A DNA stretch of 64,000 bases from positions 124,001 through 188,000 of the forward strand of contig NZ_JAAXOQ010000002.1 in the NCBI RefSeq assembly GCF_012396015.1, read 5' to 3'. Made by a program: the position numbers and the translations under genes. This DNA comes from Tsukamurella spumae (GTDB lineage Bacteria > Actinomycetota > Actinomycetes > Mycobacteriales > Mycobacteriaceae). Positions 27,549 through 35,706 of the stretch are shown piece by piece. The stretch's first letter is position 1, and every line of letters begins with the position of its first letter. The notes beneath the pieces were generated by a model. That model saw nothing but the letters and a program-made list of their open reading frames with translations, did not search any database and was not told the origin of the DNA.

Positions 27549-27845
27549 ATGGCCGACGTGACTGTGACTCATTCCCCGGAACGCGAGCGCTACGTACTGA
27601 CCGTGGACGGCGAGCAGGCGGGCTACCTCGACTACGTGGACGAGGTCGACGTCCGACTGCTCACCCACACCGTGGTGCACGAGACGCACGCCGGGAACGG
27701 CTACGCGGCGGTCCTCACCAAGGCGGCGCTCGACGACGTCCGGGACTCCGGGAAGAAGGCCCGCGCCGTGTGTTCCTACGTGGCGAAGTACGTCGTGAAG
27801 CACCCCGAGTACGCCGATGTTGTCGAGGTGGCCGCCGACCGGTAA
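27549..27845 (+). CDS. Small GNAT-like N-acetyltransferase (YjdJ type)
   Basis: 98 residues, the length of the minimal GNAT domain proteins. HTVVHETHAGNGYAAVLTKAALDDVR carries the acetyl-CoA pyrophosphate-binding turn (Q/R-x-x-G-x-G/A form, here HAGNGYA), followed by VCSYVAKYVVKHPEY. ATG 27549 is taken; GTG 27540 is three codons longer. Substrate unknown. It lies between gpm and senX3 with no overlap. Confidence 0.75.
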   Translation: MADVTVTHSPERERYVLTVDGEQAGYLDYVDEVDVRLLTHTVVHETHAGNGYAAVLTKAALDDVRDSGKKARAVCSYVAKYVVKHPEYADVVEVAADR

Positions 27846-27851
27846 CCGGTT

Positions 27852-27869
27852 GTTCACCAGTCGTTCCCG
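27852..27869 (+). promoter_or_regulatory. RegX3/PHO-type box upstream of senX3
   Basis: GTTCACC (27852-27858), AGTC, GTTCCCG (27863-27869) is a direct repeat with an 11-bp period, the layout of PhoB/RegX3 sites. It ends 27 bases before the TACACT -10 of senX3, a position suited to activation. It indicates autoregulation of senX3-regX3. Confidence 0.6.
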
Positions 27870-27908
27870 ATGTGAAAGATCAGCCGGAATCCTGGGTACA
27901 CTGACCGC

Positions 27909-29105
27909 GTGACTGTGGTCCTGTGCGTGGTGTCCGCCTTGGCGGGCGCACTCATCGGATGGCTCGCGCGCAGGGTCCGGCGGCGGGCCGCGGCCCCCGC
28001 GGAGACCGGCCCCACCCGGATGACGGTGGCCGAGTTGCACCGCGCCGTGATCCGGGACTCGCCCACCGCGCTGGTGGTGGTGGACAGGTTCCGCGACGTG
28101 ATCCTGTGCAATGCCCGCGCCGAGGAGTTCTCCCTCGTGCGCGAGCAGCTCCTCGACGATCGAATGTGGGCGGCCGCGTCCCGCGTGCTCGAGACCGGGG
28201 CGCCCCGCACCGTCGAACTGACGATCTCGCGCCGGTCCGATCGCGCGAGCATCGCCGTGCGCTGCCACGTGGATCTGATCCGCGGCGCCCAGCCCGACGA
28301 GCAGTACGCGGTGCTCTACGCCGACGACGACACCGAGAACCAGCGCATGGAGGCCACCCGCCGCGACTTCGTGGCGAACGTCTCGCACGAGCTCAAGACG
28401 CCGGTCGGTGCGATCGGGCTGCTGGCGGAGGCCCTTCTGGAGTCCGTCGACGATCCGGAGGCGGTGCAGCACTTCGGCTCCCGCGTTCTGGTCGAGTCGA
28501 CCCGCATGGGCAACATGGTCAACGAGCTGATCGCCCTCTCCCGGCTGCAGGGCGCGGAGAAGCTGCCCGACCTCGGCGGCGTCGAGGTCGACGATGTGGT
28601 CGGCGAGGCCGTCGCCCGCGCTCAGGTAGCCGCGGAGGCCAGCAACATCTCGCTGATCGTCGACGAGCCCTCCGGCCTGGAGATCCGCGGCGACGACACG
28701 CTGTTGCTCACCGCCCTGTCGAACCTCATCTCCAACGCGATCGCCTACTCGCCGCAGAACACGCAGGTCTCGATCAGCCGGCGCCTGCGTCCCGCGACCG
28801 GTCCCGGCGGCACCGCCACGGTGGAGATCGCCGTGACCGACAGGGGCATCGGCATCGCCCCCGAAGACCAGGAGCGAGTGTTCGAGCGCTTCTTCCGCGT
28901 CGATAAGGCGCGGTCCCGGATGACGGGCGGGACCGGGCTCGGTCTCGCCATTGTCAAACACGTCGCCGCGAACCACGGCGGCACCATTAGGCTCTGGAGC
29001 AGACCGGGCATGGGATCGACCTTCACGCTGGTACTGCCGGCGCTGGGCGACCCGGAACCGCAACCTGCGGAGCGCGATGACCACAGTGAGGATGTACTGC
29101 GGTGA
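27909..29105 (+). CDS. senX3: Phosphate-responsive sensor histidine kinase
   Basis: 398 residues. An N-terminal membrane segment (VVLCVVSALAGALIGWLA) and an Arg-rich stop-transfer are followed by a PAS-like region, then the dimerisation box NVSHELKTPVGAI with phospho-acceptor His160. The ATPase N, G1 and G2 boxes are NLISNAIAYSP, DRGIGIAPEDQ and GGTGLGLAIVKH. GTG 27909 is six bases after TACACT (27897-27902). It signals phosphate limitation to RegX3 and overlaps regX3 by four bases. Confidence 0.95.
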   Translation: MTVVLCVVSALAGALIGWLARRVRRRAAAPAETGPTRMTVAELHRAVIRDSPTALVVVDRFRDVILCNARAEEFSLVREQLLDDRMWAAASRVLETGAPRTVELTISRRSDRASIAVRCHVDLIRGAQPDEQYAVLYADDDTENQRMEATRRDFVANVSHELKTPVGAIGLLAEALLESVDDPEAVQHFGSRVLVESTRMGNMVNELIALSRLQGAEKLPDLGGVEVDDVVGEAVARAQVAAEASNISLIVDEPSGLEIRGDDTLLLTALSNLISNAIAYSPQNTQVSISRRLRPATGPGGTATVEIAVTDRGIGIAPEDQERVFERFFRVDKARSRMTGGTGLGLAIVKHVAANHGGTIRLWSRPGMGSTFTLVLPALGDPEPQPAERDDHSEDVLR

Positions 29106-29791
29106 CACACGTACTGATCGTCGAGGACGAGGAGTCGCTCGCCGACCCGCTCGCGTTCCTGCTCCGCAAGGAGGGGTTCGAGACCACGGTCGTGGGCGAC
29201 GGGGCCGAGGCCCTGCGGCACTTCGACGCCGCCGGCGCGGACATCGTGCTGCTCGACCTGATGCTGCCCGGCATGAGCGGCACCGATGTGTGCAAGCAGT
29301 TGCGCGCACGCTCGTCCGTGCCGGTCATCATGGTGACGGCACGCGACAGTGAGATCGACAAGGTCGTGGGGCTCGAGCTGGGCGCCGACGACTACGTCAC
29401 CAAGCCCTACTCCGCCCGCGAGCTCATCGCGCGGATCCGCGCCGTGCTGCGGCGCGGGGCCGATACCGCGGCCGCCGACGGACTGGACGACGGCGTCCTC
29501 GAGGGCGGGCCGGTACGGATGGACGTCGAGCGGCACGTCGTCACCGTCGGGGGAGAGGCGGTGACCCTGCCGCTCAAGGAGTTCGACCTGCTCGAGTACC
29601 TGCTGCGCAACAGCGGCCGCGTGCTCACCCGCGGGCAGCTCATCGACCGGGTCTGGGGCGCCGACTACGTGGGTGACACCAAGACCCTCGACGTGCACGT
29701 CAAGCGCCTGCGCAGCAAGATCGAGGCGGACCCGGCCAATCCCAAGCACCTGGTCACCGTCCGCGGCCTGGGCTACAAGCTCGAGCCGTAG
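29102..29791 (+). CDS. regX3: Phosphate-responsive response regulator
   Basis: 229 residues of the OmpR/PhoB family. The receiver domain has the acidic pair in IVEDEESLAD, phospho-acceptor Asp52 in VLLDLMLPG and Lys in VTKPYSAREL. The C-terminal winged helix includes LKEFDLLEYLLRNSGRVLTR and VDVHVKRLRSKIE-like residues. It overlaps senX3 as GTGA, leaving no room for the intergenic repeats found between these genes in the M. tuberculosis complex. A hairpin terminator follows. Confidence 0.96.
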   Translation: MTHVLIVEDEESLADPLAFLLRKEGFETTVVGDGAEALRHFDAAGADIVLLDLMLPGMSGTDVCKQLRARSSVPVIMVTARDSEIDKVVGLELGADDYVTKPYSARELIARIRAVLRRGADTAAADGLDDGVLEGGPVRMDVERHVVTVGGEAVTLPLKEFDLLEYLLRNSGRVLTRGQLIDRVWGADYVGDTKTLDVHVKRLRSKIEADPANPKHLVTVRGLGYKLEP

Positions 29792-29801
29792 TTCGGGACC
29801 G

Positions 29802-29820
29802 CCGTCGCGTTCTGCGACGG
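29802..29820 (+). terminator. Hairpin after regX3
   Basis: CCGTCGC (29802-29808), a five-base GTTCT loop and GCGACGG (29814-29820) make a perfect 7-bp stem ten bases after the regX3 stop. It has only a short T-containing tail, as is common for actinobacterial terminators. Confidence 0.6.
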
Positions 29821-29833
29821 TTCCTCGCTTGAC

Positions 29834-29844
29834 TGGTAAGACCA
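29834..29844 (+). promoter_or_regulatory. FadR/GntR-type operator
   Basis: TGGTAAGACCA fits the FadR-subfamily consensus TNGTNNNACNA exactly and is a perfect 4-bp inverted repeat. It lies immediately upstream of the -35 of the GntR gene, indicating autoregulation. Confidence 0.7.
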
Positions 29845-29845
29845 C

Positions 29846-29874
29846 TTGACCACCGGACCGGATCGATCTATGGT
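29846..29874 (+). promoter_or_regulatory. Promoter of the GntR gene, leaderless
   Basis: TTGACC (29846-29851) and TATGGT (29869-29874) are separated by 17 bp. The ATG at 29881 is six bases beyond the -10, so transcription should start at the start codon. Confidence 0.65.
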
Positions 29875-29880
29875 TCCGGC

Positions 29881-30606
29881 ATGGAACTGAGTGCGGTGAC
29901 CCGGCGGTCCGTTGCCGACGAGGTGCACGATCAGCTGCTGAACCAGCTGGTCAGCGGCGCGGCGCCGGTCGGCTCGCGGCTGCCCAGCGAGCGCAAGCTG
30001 GCGGAGGCTCTCGGCGTCTCGCGCCCCGTCGTCCGGGAGGCGATCGCGCGCCTCGCGACGTCGGGGCACGTCGAGGTCCGGCAGGGCGACGGGGCGATCG
30101 TCAACGACGTGACCCGCACGGGCGGGCTCGACCTGCTGCCGCACCTGCTCGTCGCCGTGCCCGACGGTGCCGTCGTCGACCCGTCCGTGGTGCGCAGCGT
30201 GCTCGAGGTGCGGGAGTACCTCGGGCCGTGGATCGCCGAGAAGGCGGCGGCGCGCGCCGCGGACGCCCTGGCCGAGCCGCTCACCGCGGCACTGGCCGCG
30301 GTCGAGGCCGCCCCGACCGGACCGGCGCAGCAGGCCGCGGCCCTCGCCTACTGGGAGCACCTCGTCCGAGGTGCCGATTCGATCGCGATGACGCTCATCT
30401 TCAACGGCATGCGGCGGGTCTACGAGCCGATGCTCGGCATCGTCGCCGACGCCGTCGCGGCCGCCGAACCCGCGGACCGCTACCGCGCACTCACCACGGC
30501 AGTGCTCGACGGTGACGCGACGGCCGCCCGCGCCGCGGCGACGGCGGTTCTCGGCGGCGCCACCGGCGTCCTGGGCGGGTTACTCGACCGGATGGAGCAG
30601 TCATGA
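29881..30606 (+). CDS. FadR-type GntR transcriptional regulator, Rv0494-like
   Basis: 241 residues. The winged helix contains GSRLPSERKLAEALGVSRPVVREAIARL, and the C-terminal all-helical FCD domain binds the effector. Rv0494, in the same slot after senX3-regX3, is a fatty-acid-responsive FadR-type regulator. Here the stop overlaps the start of a membrane hydroxylase (ATGA), so control of lipid modification is likely. The promoter carries a consensus FadR-type operator. Confidence 0.88.
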   Translation: MELSAVTRRSVADEVHDQLLNQLVSGAAPVGSRLPSERKLAEALGVSRPVVREAIARLATSGHVEVRQGDGAIVNDVTRTGGLDLLPHLLVAVPDGAVVDPSVVRSVLEVREYLGPWIAEKAAARAADALAEPLTAALAAVEAAPTGPAQQAAALAYWEHLVRGADSIAMTLIFNGMRRVYEPMLGIVADAVAAAEPADRYRALTTAVLDGDATAARAAATAVLGGATGVLGGLLDRMEQS

Positions 30607-31289
30607 CATCGACCGATCGCACGGCCCGGCGCGGTGTCACCCTCGCCGCCGCGGGCCGCGAGTTCCTGCGCCACCCGACGCCGTGGATGATCCTGGCGTT
30701 CCTCCTCGGCACCCTCGTCGCCCGCGTGCTCGTCGGTGGGGGAGGCCTCGTCGACCTGTGGGCCCCGCTGGTGTTCGCCGCGCTGTTCCCGTTCCTGGAG
30801 TGGGTGATCCACGTCTTCGTCCTGCATTGGCGACCGCGCACCGTCGGGCCGATCACGCTGGACACGCTGCTCGCGCGCGACCACCGGCGGCACCACGCGG
30901 CGCCCCGCGACGTGGACCTGGTGTTCATCCCGACCCGCGTGCTGCCGTGGGTGATCGTCGGCCTCGGCATCGCCGCACCGCTCGGCGTGGGCGCGCTGAT
31001 CGGCGCCCCGGTGCCCGCGACGCTGACCTTCATGCTGGTAGAAGCGGTCTTCCTGCTCGGCTACGAGTGGACCCACTACCTCGTGCACACCGACTACAAG
31101 CCGCGCGGCCGGGCGTACAAGGCGGTCTGGCGCAGCCACCGATTGCACCATTTCAAGAACGAGCACTATTGGTTCTCGGTCACCACGTCGGGCACCTCCG
31201 ACCGGGTGCTGGGCACCTACCCGGACCCCGGAACCGTCGAGACCAGCCCGACGGCCAAGAACCTGCACGGGCTGGACGAGCTCGCTTAG
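30603..31289 (+). CDS. Fatty acid hydroxylase/sterol desaturase-superfamily membrane protein
   Basis: 228 residues with about four transmembrane segments and the di-iron histidine clusters of the superfamily: HVFVLH, DHRRHHAAP, THYLVHTDY and HRLHHFKNEHYWF. It would hydroxylate or desaturate a lipid in the membrane using oxygen. It is coupled to the GntR regulator and probably lipid-responsive. Its last 15 bases (codons for DELA and the stop) are duplicated 1.3 kb downstream, marking one edge of an inserted segment. Confidence 0.85.
   Translation: MTSTDRTARRGVTLAAAGREFLRHPTPWMILAFLLGTLVARVLVGGGGLVDLWAPLVFAALFPFLEWVIHVFVLHWRPRTVGPITLDTLLARDHRRHHAAPRDVDLVFIPTRVLPWVIVGLGIAAPLGVGALIGAPVPATLTFMLVEAVFLLGYEWTHYLVHTDYKPRGRAYKAVWRSHRLHHFKNEHYWFSVTTSGTSDRVLGTYPDPGTVETSPTAKNLHGLDELA
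31275..31289 (+). repeat. Left copy of a 15-bp direct repeat
   Basis: GACGAGCTCGCTTAG forms the end of the hydroxylase gene including its stop. An identical copy lies at 32605-32619, with the unrecognised gene between. The core CGAGCTCG is palindromic. Confidence 0.8.
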
Positions 31290-31310
31290 CGCCCCGCTGA
31301 CGGAGGGGCG
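31290..31310 (+). terminator. Hairpin after the hydroxylase gene
   Basis: CGCCCC (31290-31295), nine-base loop, GGGGCG (31305-31310) directly follows the hydroxylase stop. It lies inside the inserted segment, ahead of the unrecognised gene. No T-run follows. Confidence 0.45.
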
Positions 31311-31346
31311 GCATTGTCGATCCCGTTCCCTTGTAGCATCCCGTCT

Positions 31347-32597
31347 GTGGGGTGCTACGACGTGAACTGCGCAGTTACGGGTGTGAGCCTGACCTACACC
31401 GAGGCCGCGATGGTGATCCTCAGTCGCGCGCCGGGTGGCGTGTACCGACCGGCGGCGCTGCCGATGATCGGCGGCTACGACTATTACGGTGGCATCACTC
31501 CCGACGACAGCCGGAACACCGAGATCATTGCGGCCGGAATAGCGCAGGCGACGAAGTCCGGGAGGTACTGGACGGACGACGGCTGGCCGCCCGACGGCTG
31601 GGATCCTTCGATTCATCAGGTCATCGGCAACCTGGTTCGAAACATGTCTGATTGGCTGGGGCTCTACGAAGGGGCCGAGCCCACTTCGGGTTCCGGGACC
31701 ACGTTCGACGGCATTCCCCTGGTCTTCGCGCTCATCGCGCGCCCTGTATGGGATGCGATCGTCGCTGAGTGTGCTGTCGAAGTCGACGTCGACCGCGCTT
31801 TCATCGATGTCTTCGGCGATGAGCCGTTGCCGCGTGCGCTGTACGGCTCCGGGGGTTCGGCGCCGAGGTCCGAGCTGATCGCGCTTGCCGCGGTGGACCG
31901 CTTCCTGACTGCGCGCGGTATGCGCTGGCAGTCGCATGCGGACGGGCTCGCCGCAGTCGGCTTCGGTGGGCAGCACACCCACGGGGAGATGCTCGCCTGG
32001 CTGAGCGACGCCCGGACCCGGTTCGCGGGCGATCGAGTGATGCTTGCCGGAATCGAGGCCTACGCAGCGGTTCTGACCGCCAGGATCGCCGAGCTCGAGG
32101 ACGGCGGTCCGCCGGCCGCTGCTGAGCCGCTCGATGCGCCGACGGCGCCGGGTACGACGAGCCCGCACGGAGACCTTCGGCCGACCGCGTCGGTGACGTG
32201 CGGGGTCCACCAACTCGAGGGACTCACCGCGTGGATGCCCACCTGGGCCGTTGAGACGGATCTCAACGCGCCCGATGGTGCCGTTCAGGCCAGTCGCGCG
32301 GGGCTGACTGTTCGGGTCACAGGGGTCTATCTCGTCACCGCACAGATGCCGTGGGAGGGAGCGCGCGGTGGAGAGGGCCTGATGTGCAAGGTGTACGCCG
32401 AGGGCATGCAAATCCTGGAAGCGACCGACATAGCCATGACGTGGGAGAACGTCAGCGTCATCTCGGGCCTCGTTCCGCTTACCGCTGGCCAGCGGATCAG
32501 CCTGAGCCTCATCCACTCCGGGTCTGGTGCAATTGCCGTCGGTGGACCGATTCAGGGAGGGGTGCAGGCACGCCTGGCCATGGCAAGGATGGCGTAG
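31347..32597 (+). CDS. Unrecognised protein with C1q/TNF-like C-terminal region
   Basis: 416 residues, no confident family. The N-terminus GCYDVNCAVTGVSLTYTEA has a paired-Cys motif resembling a zinc-like knuckle. The middle is mixed alpha/beta without a signal peptide. A Pro/Ala-rich linker near residue 270-285 leads to about 120 residues patterned like a jelly-roll: VTGVYLVTAQMPWEG, VYAEGMQILEATD and LTAGQRISLSLIHSGSG recall C1q-like trimer domains of surface or phage proteins. GTG 31347 follows TAGCAT by seven bases; TTG 31314 is a longer alternative. Codon use is less GC-biased than in neighbours, and a 15-bp direct repeat flanks the gene. Confidence 0.6.
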   Translation: MGCYDVNCAVTGVSLTYTEAAMVILSRAPGGVYRPAALPMIGGYDYYGGITPDDSRNTEIIAAGIAQATKSGRYWTDDGWPPDGWDPSIHQVIGNLVRNMSDWLGLYEGAEPTSGSGTTFDGIPLVFALIARPVWDAIVAECAVEVDVDRAFIDVFGDEPLPRALYGSGGSAPRSELIALAAVDRFLTARGMRWQSHADGLAAVGFGGQHTHGEMLAWLSDARTRFAGDRVMLAGIEAYAAVLTARIAELEDGGPPAAAEPLDAPTAPGTTSPHGDLRPTASVTCGVHQLEGLTAWMPTWAVETDLNAPDGAVQASRAGLTVRVTGVYLVTAQMPWEGARGGEGLMCKVYAEGMQILEATDIAMTWENVSVISGLVPLTAGQRISLSLIHSGSGAIAVGGPIQGGVQARLAMARMA

Positions 32598-32604
32598 CGC
32601 CGAC

Positions 32605-32619
32605 GACGAGCTCGCTTAG
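32605..32619 (+). repeat. Right copy of the 15-bp direct repeat
   Basis: A second GACGAGCTCGCTTAG, seven bases after the stop of the unrecognised gene. It includes the TTA that is the reverse-strand stop of the Rv0495c-like gene. With only one copy, the hydroxylase and that gene would end overlapping at TTAG. Confidence 0.8.
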
Positions 32620-33455
32620 AGCTCCACGTACTTCATGTCGTAGCTCTGCCGTTCCGTGGCCGCCGCGGTGGCGGGGTGCACGGCGACGAGGGAATCCTTG
32701 CGCGCCGCGCACTCGCGGGCCAGGGTCTCGTAGGCGCGCTCGCCGAGCAGCTCGGTCAGCTCCGGTGCGTAGCTCTGCCAGACCTGCTGGGCTCCGACGT
32801 GCGCCTCGGGCGAGCCGGAGCAGTACCACTGCAGGTCGAGTCCGCCTGCGCCCCAACCCCGCCGGTCGTATTCGCCGATCGTGGTGCGCAGGATCTGCTC
32901 GCCGTCCGGCCGCTCGACCCACTCCTGGGTGCGCCGCACCGGAAGTTGCCAGCAGACATCGGGTTTGACGGTGAGCGGCTCAACCCCGGTGCGCAGCGCC
33001 ATCGCGTGCAGGGCGCAGCCCTCCCCGCCCGCGAACCCGGGCCGGTTGAGGAAGATGCAGGCCCCGTCGTACCGGCGCGTGCGGATCGCGGGCTCGTCGT
33101 CGAGGTCGTCGTCCTCGAGGTATCCCTTCTTGCCCAGGCCCTTCGACCGGAACTGCCAATCGGTGTCCGTGAGCTTCGCGACGGCCTTCTTCAGCCGCTT
33201 CTTGTCGTCCTTGTCGGAGAGGAAGGCGCCGTGGCTGCAGCAGCCGTCGTTCTCGCGGCCCGGCTCGATCCCGTGGCACGAGCTGGTGCCGAACACGCAC
33301 GTCCAGTGGGAGAGCAGCCACGTCAGGTCCGCAGCGATCAGGTGCTGCGGATCGGCGGGATCGGTGAACTCCAGCCACTCGCGCGGGAAGTCCAGCGGTA
33401 CTTCCGGAACGGGCCGCCGCACGCCGGGCATGGGAAGGTCGGTCACGGTGCCCAC
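32616..33455 (-). CDS. Conserved Cys-rich protein, Rv0495c-like
   Basis: 279 residues in the slot between the GntR and ppx genes occupied by Rv0495c in M. tuberculosis. It has clustered cysteines in [31 protein letters not shown] and VCWQLPVRR, suggesting a bound metal or Fe-S site. It has no signal peptide. Function unknown. GTG 33455 and GTG 33446 are both possible starts; neither has a ribosome binding site. Much longer open frame upstream on this strand overlaps ppx and is a shadow. Confidence 0.75.
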   Translation of the reverse strand: MGTVTDLPMPGVRRPVPEVPLDFPREWLEFTDPADPQHLIAADLTWLLSHWTCVFGTSSCHGIEPGRENDGCCSHGAFLSDKDDKKRLKKAVAKLTDTDWQFRSKGLGKKGYLEDDDLDDEPAIRTRRYDGACIFLNRPGFAGGEGCALHAMALRTGVEPLTVKPDVCWQLPVRRTQEWVERPDGEQILRTTIGEYDRRGWGAGGLDLQWYCSGSPEAHVGAQQVWQSYAPELTELLGERAYETLARECAARKDSLVAVHPATAAATERQSYDMKYVEL

Positions 33456-33479
33456 GGTAGTCGGGTCTAGATTGGCGTC

Positions 33480-34439
33480 GTGAGATTGGGAGTACTCGAC
33501 ATCGGGTCCAATACGGTGCACCTGCTGGTGGTCGATGCGCACTGGGGCGCGCATCCGACTCCGATGAGCTCGACCAAGGCCACGCTGCGGCTGGCCGAGA
33601 AGATCGAGCCGAGCGGCCGCCTGAGCCAGGTCGGCGAGGACGCACTGGTCTCGTCCGTCGCCGAGTTCACCAACATCGCCACGAGTTCGGGCTGCGCGCA
33701 GGTGATGGCCTTCGCCACCTCCGCGGTGCGCGACGCCAGCAACACCGACAGCGTCCTCTCCCACGTCAAGGCGGAGACGGGCGTCGACGTCGAGGTGCTC
33801 TCCGGCGCCGACGAGTCGCGCCTGACCGCGTTGGCGGTGCGCCGCTGGTACGGCTGGAGCGTCGGCCGGGTGCTCAACATCGACATCGGCGGCGGTTCGC
33901 TGGAGATGAGCAACGGTGTCGACGAGGAGCCCGATGTCGCGCTGTCGCTGCCGCTGGGCGCGGGCCGGGTCACCCGCGAGTGGCTGCCCGAGGACCCGCC
34001 GGGCCGCCGCCGGGTGAGCATGCTGCGCGACTGGCTCGACGCCGAGATCGCCCCCGGCGCGGAGCGCCTGCTCGCGGCGGGGGTGCCGGACATGGTCGCG
34101 GGCACGTCGAAGACGATGCGCACGCTCGCCCGCCTGACGGGGGCCGCGCCCTCCTCCGCCGGACCGCGGATCAAGCGCACCCTCACCGCGAGCAGCCTGC
34201 GCCAGCTCATCGGATTCATCAGCCGGATGACGGCGGCCGACCGGAAGGAGCTCGAGGGGCTCAGTTCCGATCGCGCGGGGCAGATCGTGGCCGGCGCGCT
34301 GGTGGCCGAGGCGGCGATGCGGGCGCTGAAGGTCGAGGCGCTGGACATCTGCCCGTGGGCGTTGCGCGAGGGCGTGATCCTCCGATATCTCGATACGCAG
34401 GCGGGTTTCACGCCGGAACACAGCGGTAAAGTCCAGTAA
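33480..34439 (+). CDS. ppx: Ppx/GppA-family exopolyphosphatase
   Basis: 319 residues, matching Rv0496 (Ppx1) in length and position. This short actinobacterial form degrades short-chain polyphosphate or (p)ppGpp-related substrates. The ASKHA phosphate motifs are [26 protein letters not shown] and [14 protein letters not shown] 33480 lies six bases after TAGATT (33468-33473), leaderless. It shares a TCTAGA core with the divergent Rv0495c-like promoter region. Confidence 0.9.
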   Translation: MRLGVLDIGSNTVHLLVVDAHWGAHPTPMSSTKATLRLAEKIEPSGRLSQVGEDALVSSVAEFTNIATSSGCAQVMAFATSAVRDASNTDSVLSHVKAETGVDVEVLSGADESRLTALAVRRWYGWSVGRVLNIDIGGGSLEMSNGVDEEPDVALSLPLGAGRVTREWLPEDPPGRRRVSMLRDWLDAEIAPGAERLLAAGVPDMVAGTSKTMRTLARLTGAAPSSAGPRIKRTLTASSLRQLIGFISRMTAADRKELEGLSSDRAGQIVAGALVAEAAMRALKVEALDICPWALREGVILRYLDTQAGFTPEHSGKVQ

Positions 34440-34600
34440 ATGCTGTGCGTAAGATGGTAGATCGCCGCGCGCGCCGTCACGGTCGCGGTGCGGTGAAGAA
34501 GTAGAATCTGCGAGAGACCACATTGGCGTGTGTGGCGGTTGTGACAACACCGGCGTACGCGCGGCCCACGGGGCCGACGAACCACAGGACGGTGACGTGC

Positions 34601-35692
34601 ATGAGCGAGGAGCGAAGGATTTCGTTGGCGGAGCTGCTCGCCAGGGATGGCGGCACCCCACCGGCGTCGGGCGGTCGCCGTCGGCGCCACCGCGGCGGCG
34701 AGAACTCGGTCACCGTCGCCGAGCTGACCGGGGAGATCCCCGTCGTCCGCGACGACCAGCCGGCTCCGCAGGTCGCCGAGGCGGCGCAGGCCGTGCAGTC
34801 CGACGGTGCGCCGCAGGCCGTCGACTCGTACGCCGCTGACGCGCAGGCCGTCGAAGGGGCCGCCGCGGCCCCGGCAGAGGTGGTCGCCGAGCCCGTCCAG
34901 CCCACCGAGCCCGTCCAGCCCGCGGCCCAGGCCGCGCCGAGCGAGGAGGAGCCGATCACCTCGTCGTTCCTGGCCGCGGCCGTCGGACGGGCCCGCGAGG
35001 AGGAGGCGCCAGCGGAGCCCGCGGCGCAGGACCTCGCGGACGGCGCCGAGGGCGTCGACGTCGTGCACCACACCGACGAGGGGCACGTCGAGGAGAACTT
35101 CGCGTGGTCGCGCTGGGATCAGGCCGAGGCGCCGATCATGGCGACCGCCGATTTCAACACCGCGCAGGTCCGCGAGCGGCAGGCCCGCTTCGCGGAGATC
35201 GAGACGGACGACACCGTCGACGTGGCCCCCGCGACCGACGTCCCGGAGCCCGCGGAGGCTGAGGCGGCACCGTCGGTCCCGGACACCGGACGGATGAGCG
35301 TCGCGCAGATCGACGAGGCCCGCGCCGCGCTCGACGCCGAGAGCACCCCCGACTTCCTCGCGGACTCCGCGGATCACGAGGACGACGACGAGGACGATGC
35401 CGAGAAGGCGACCGGGGCGGGACGCGGCTGGCTCGTGCTCGCGGCGGAGGTCGTGCTCGGCATCGCCGCCGGCGCCGGCCTGTTCTTCGGCTTCTTCAAG
35501 CTGTGGAACTGGGGCGGCGGTATGGCGACCATCGCGCTGACGGTCGTGCTGGCCTTCATCGTGATCATCGGCATCGTGACCTTCACGCACTTCCTGCGCA
35601 GGACCACCGACTACCTGACGTTGGGCCTGGCCCTCCTCGTGGGCCTGGTGATCACGTTCGGGCCGCTGCTCATGTCGCTCGGCGCGAGCTGA
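34601..35692 (+). CDS. Conserved membrane protein with long acidic N-terminus, Rv0497-like
   Basis: 363 residues. It opens with [18 protein letters not shown] and a basic RRRRHRGG stretch. A long Ala/Pro/Glu-rich disordered region runs to about residue 270, and three transmembrane segments follow at the C-terminus (around [36 protein letters not shown] and [13 protein letters not shown]). It is in the Rv0497 slot. The topology suggests a large cytosolic domain anchored at the membrane. Function unknown. The 161 bases before it hold no gene I can support. Confidence 0.8.
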   Translation: MSEERRISLAELLARDGGTPPASGGRRRRHRGGENSVTVAELTGEIPVVRDDQPAPQVAEAAQAVQSDGAPQAVDSYAADAQAVEGAAAAPAEVVAEPVQPTEPVQPAAQAAPSEEEPITSSFLAAAVGRAREEEAPAEPAAQDLADGAEGVDVVHHTDEGHVEENFAWSRWDQAEAPIMATADFNTAQVRERQARFAEIETDDTVDVAPATDVPEPAEAEAAPSVPDTGRMSVAQIDEARAALDAESTPDFLADSADHEDDDEDDAEKATGAGRGWLVLAAEVVLGIAAGAGLFFGFFKLWNWGGGMATIALTVVLAFIVIIGIVTFTHFLRRTTDYLTLGLALLVGLVITFGPLLMSLGAS

Positions 35693-35706
35693 GTGATCTC
35701 GGCCAC

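Noticed and set aside
27378-29845. Two long minus-strand frames opposite senX3-regX3
   Set aside because: The plus-strand genes carry all kinase and receiver motifs. The minus frames show no recognisable domain.
31347-32597. Prophage tail-fibre gene
   Set aside because: The C-terminal pattern resembles such proteins, but there are no other phage genes and conserved host genes flank it closely.
33456-34661. Long minus-strand frame continuing upstream of the Rv0495c-like gene
   Set aside because: It lies opposite ppx, which has intact motifs. The translation is typical GC-rich noise.
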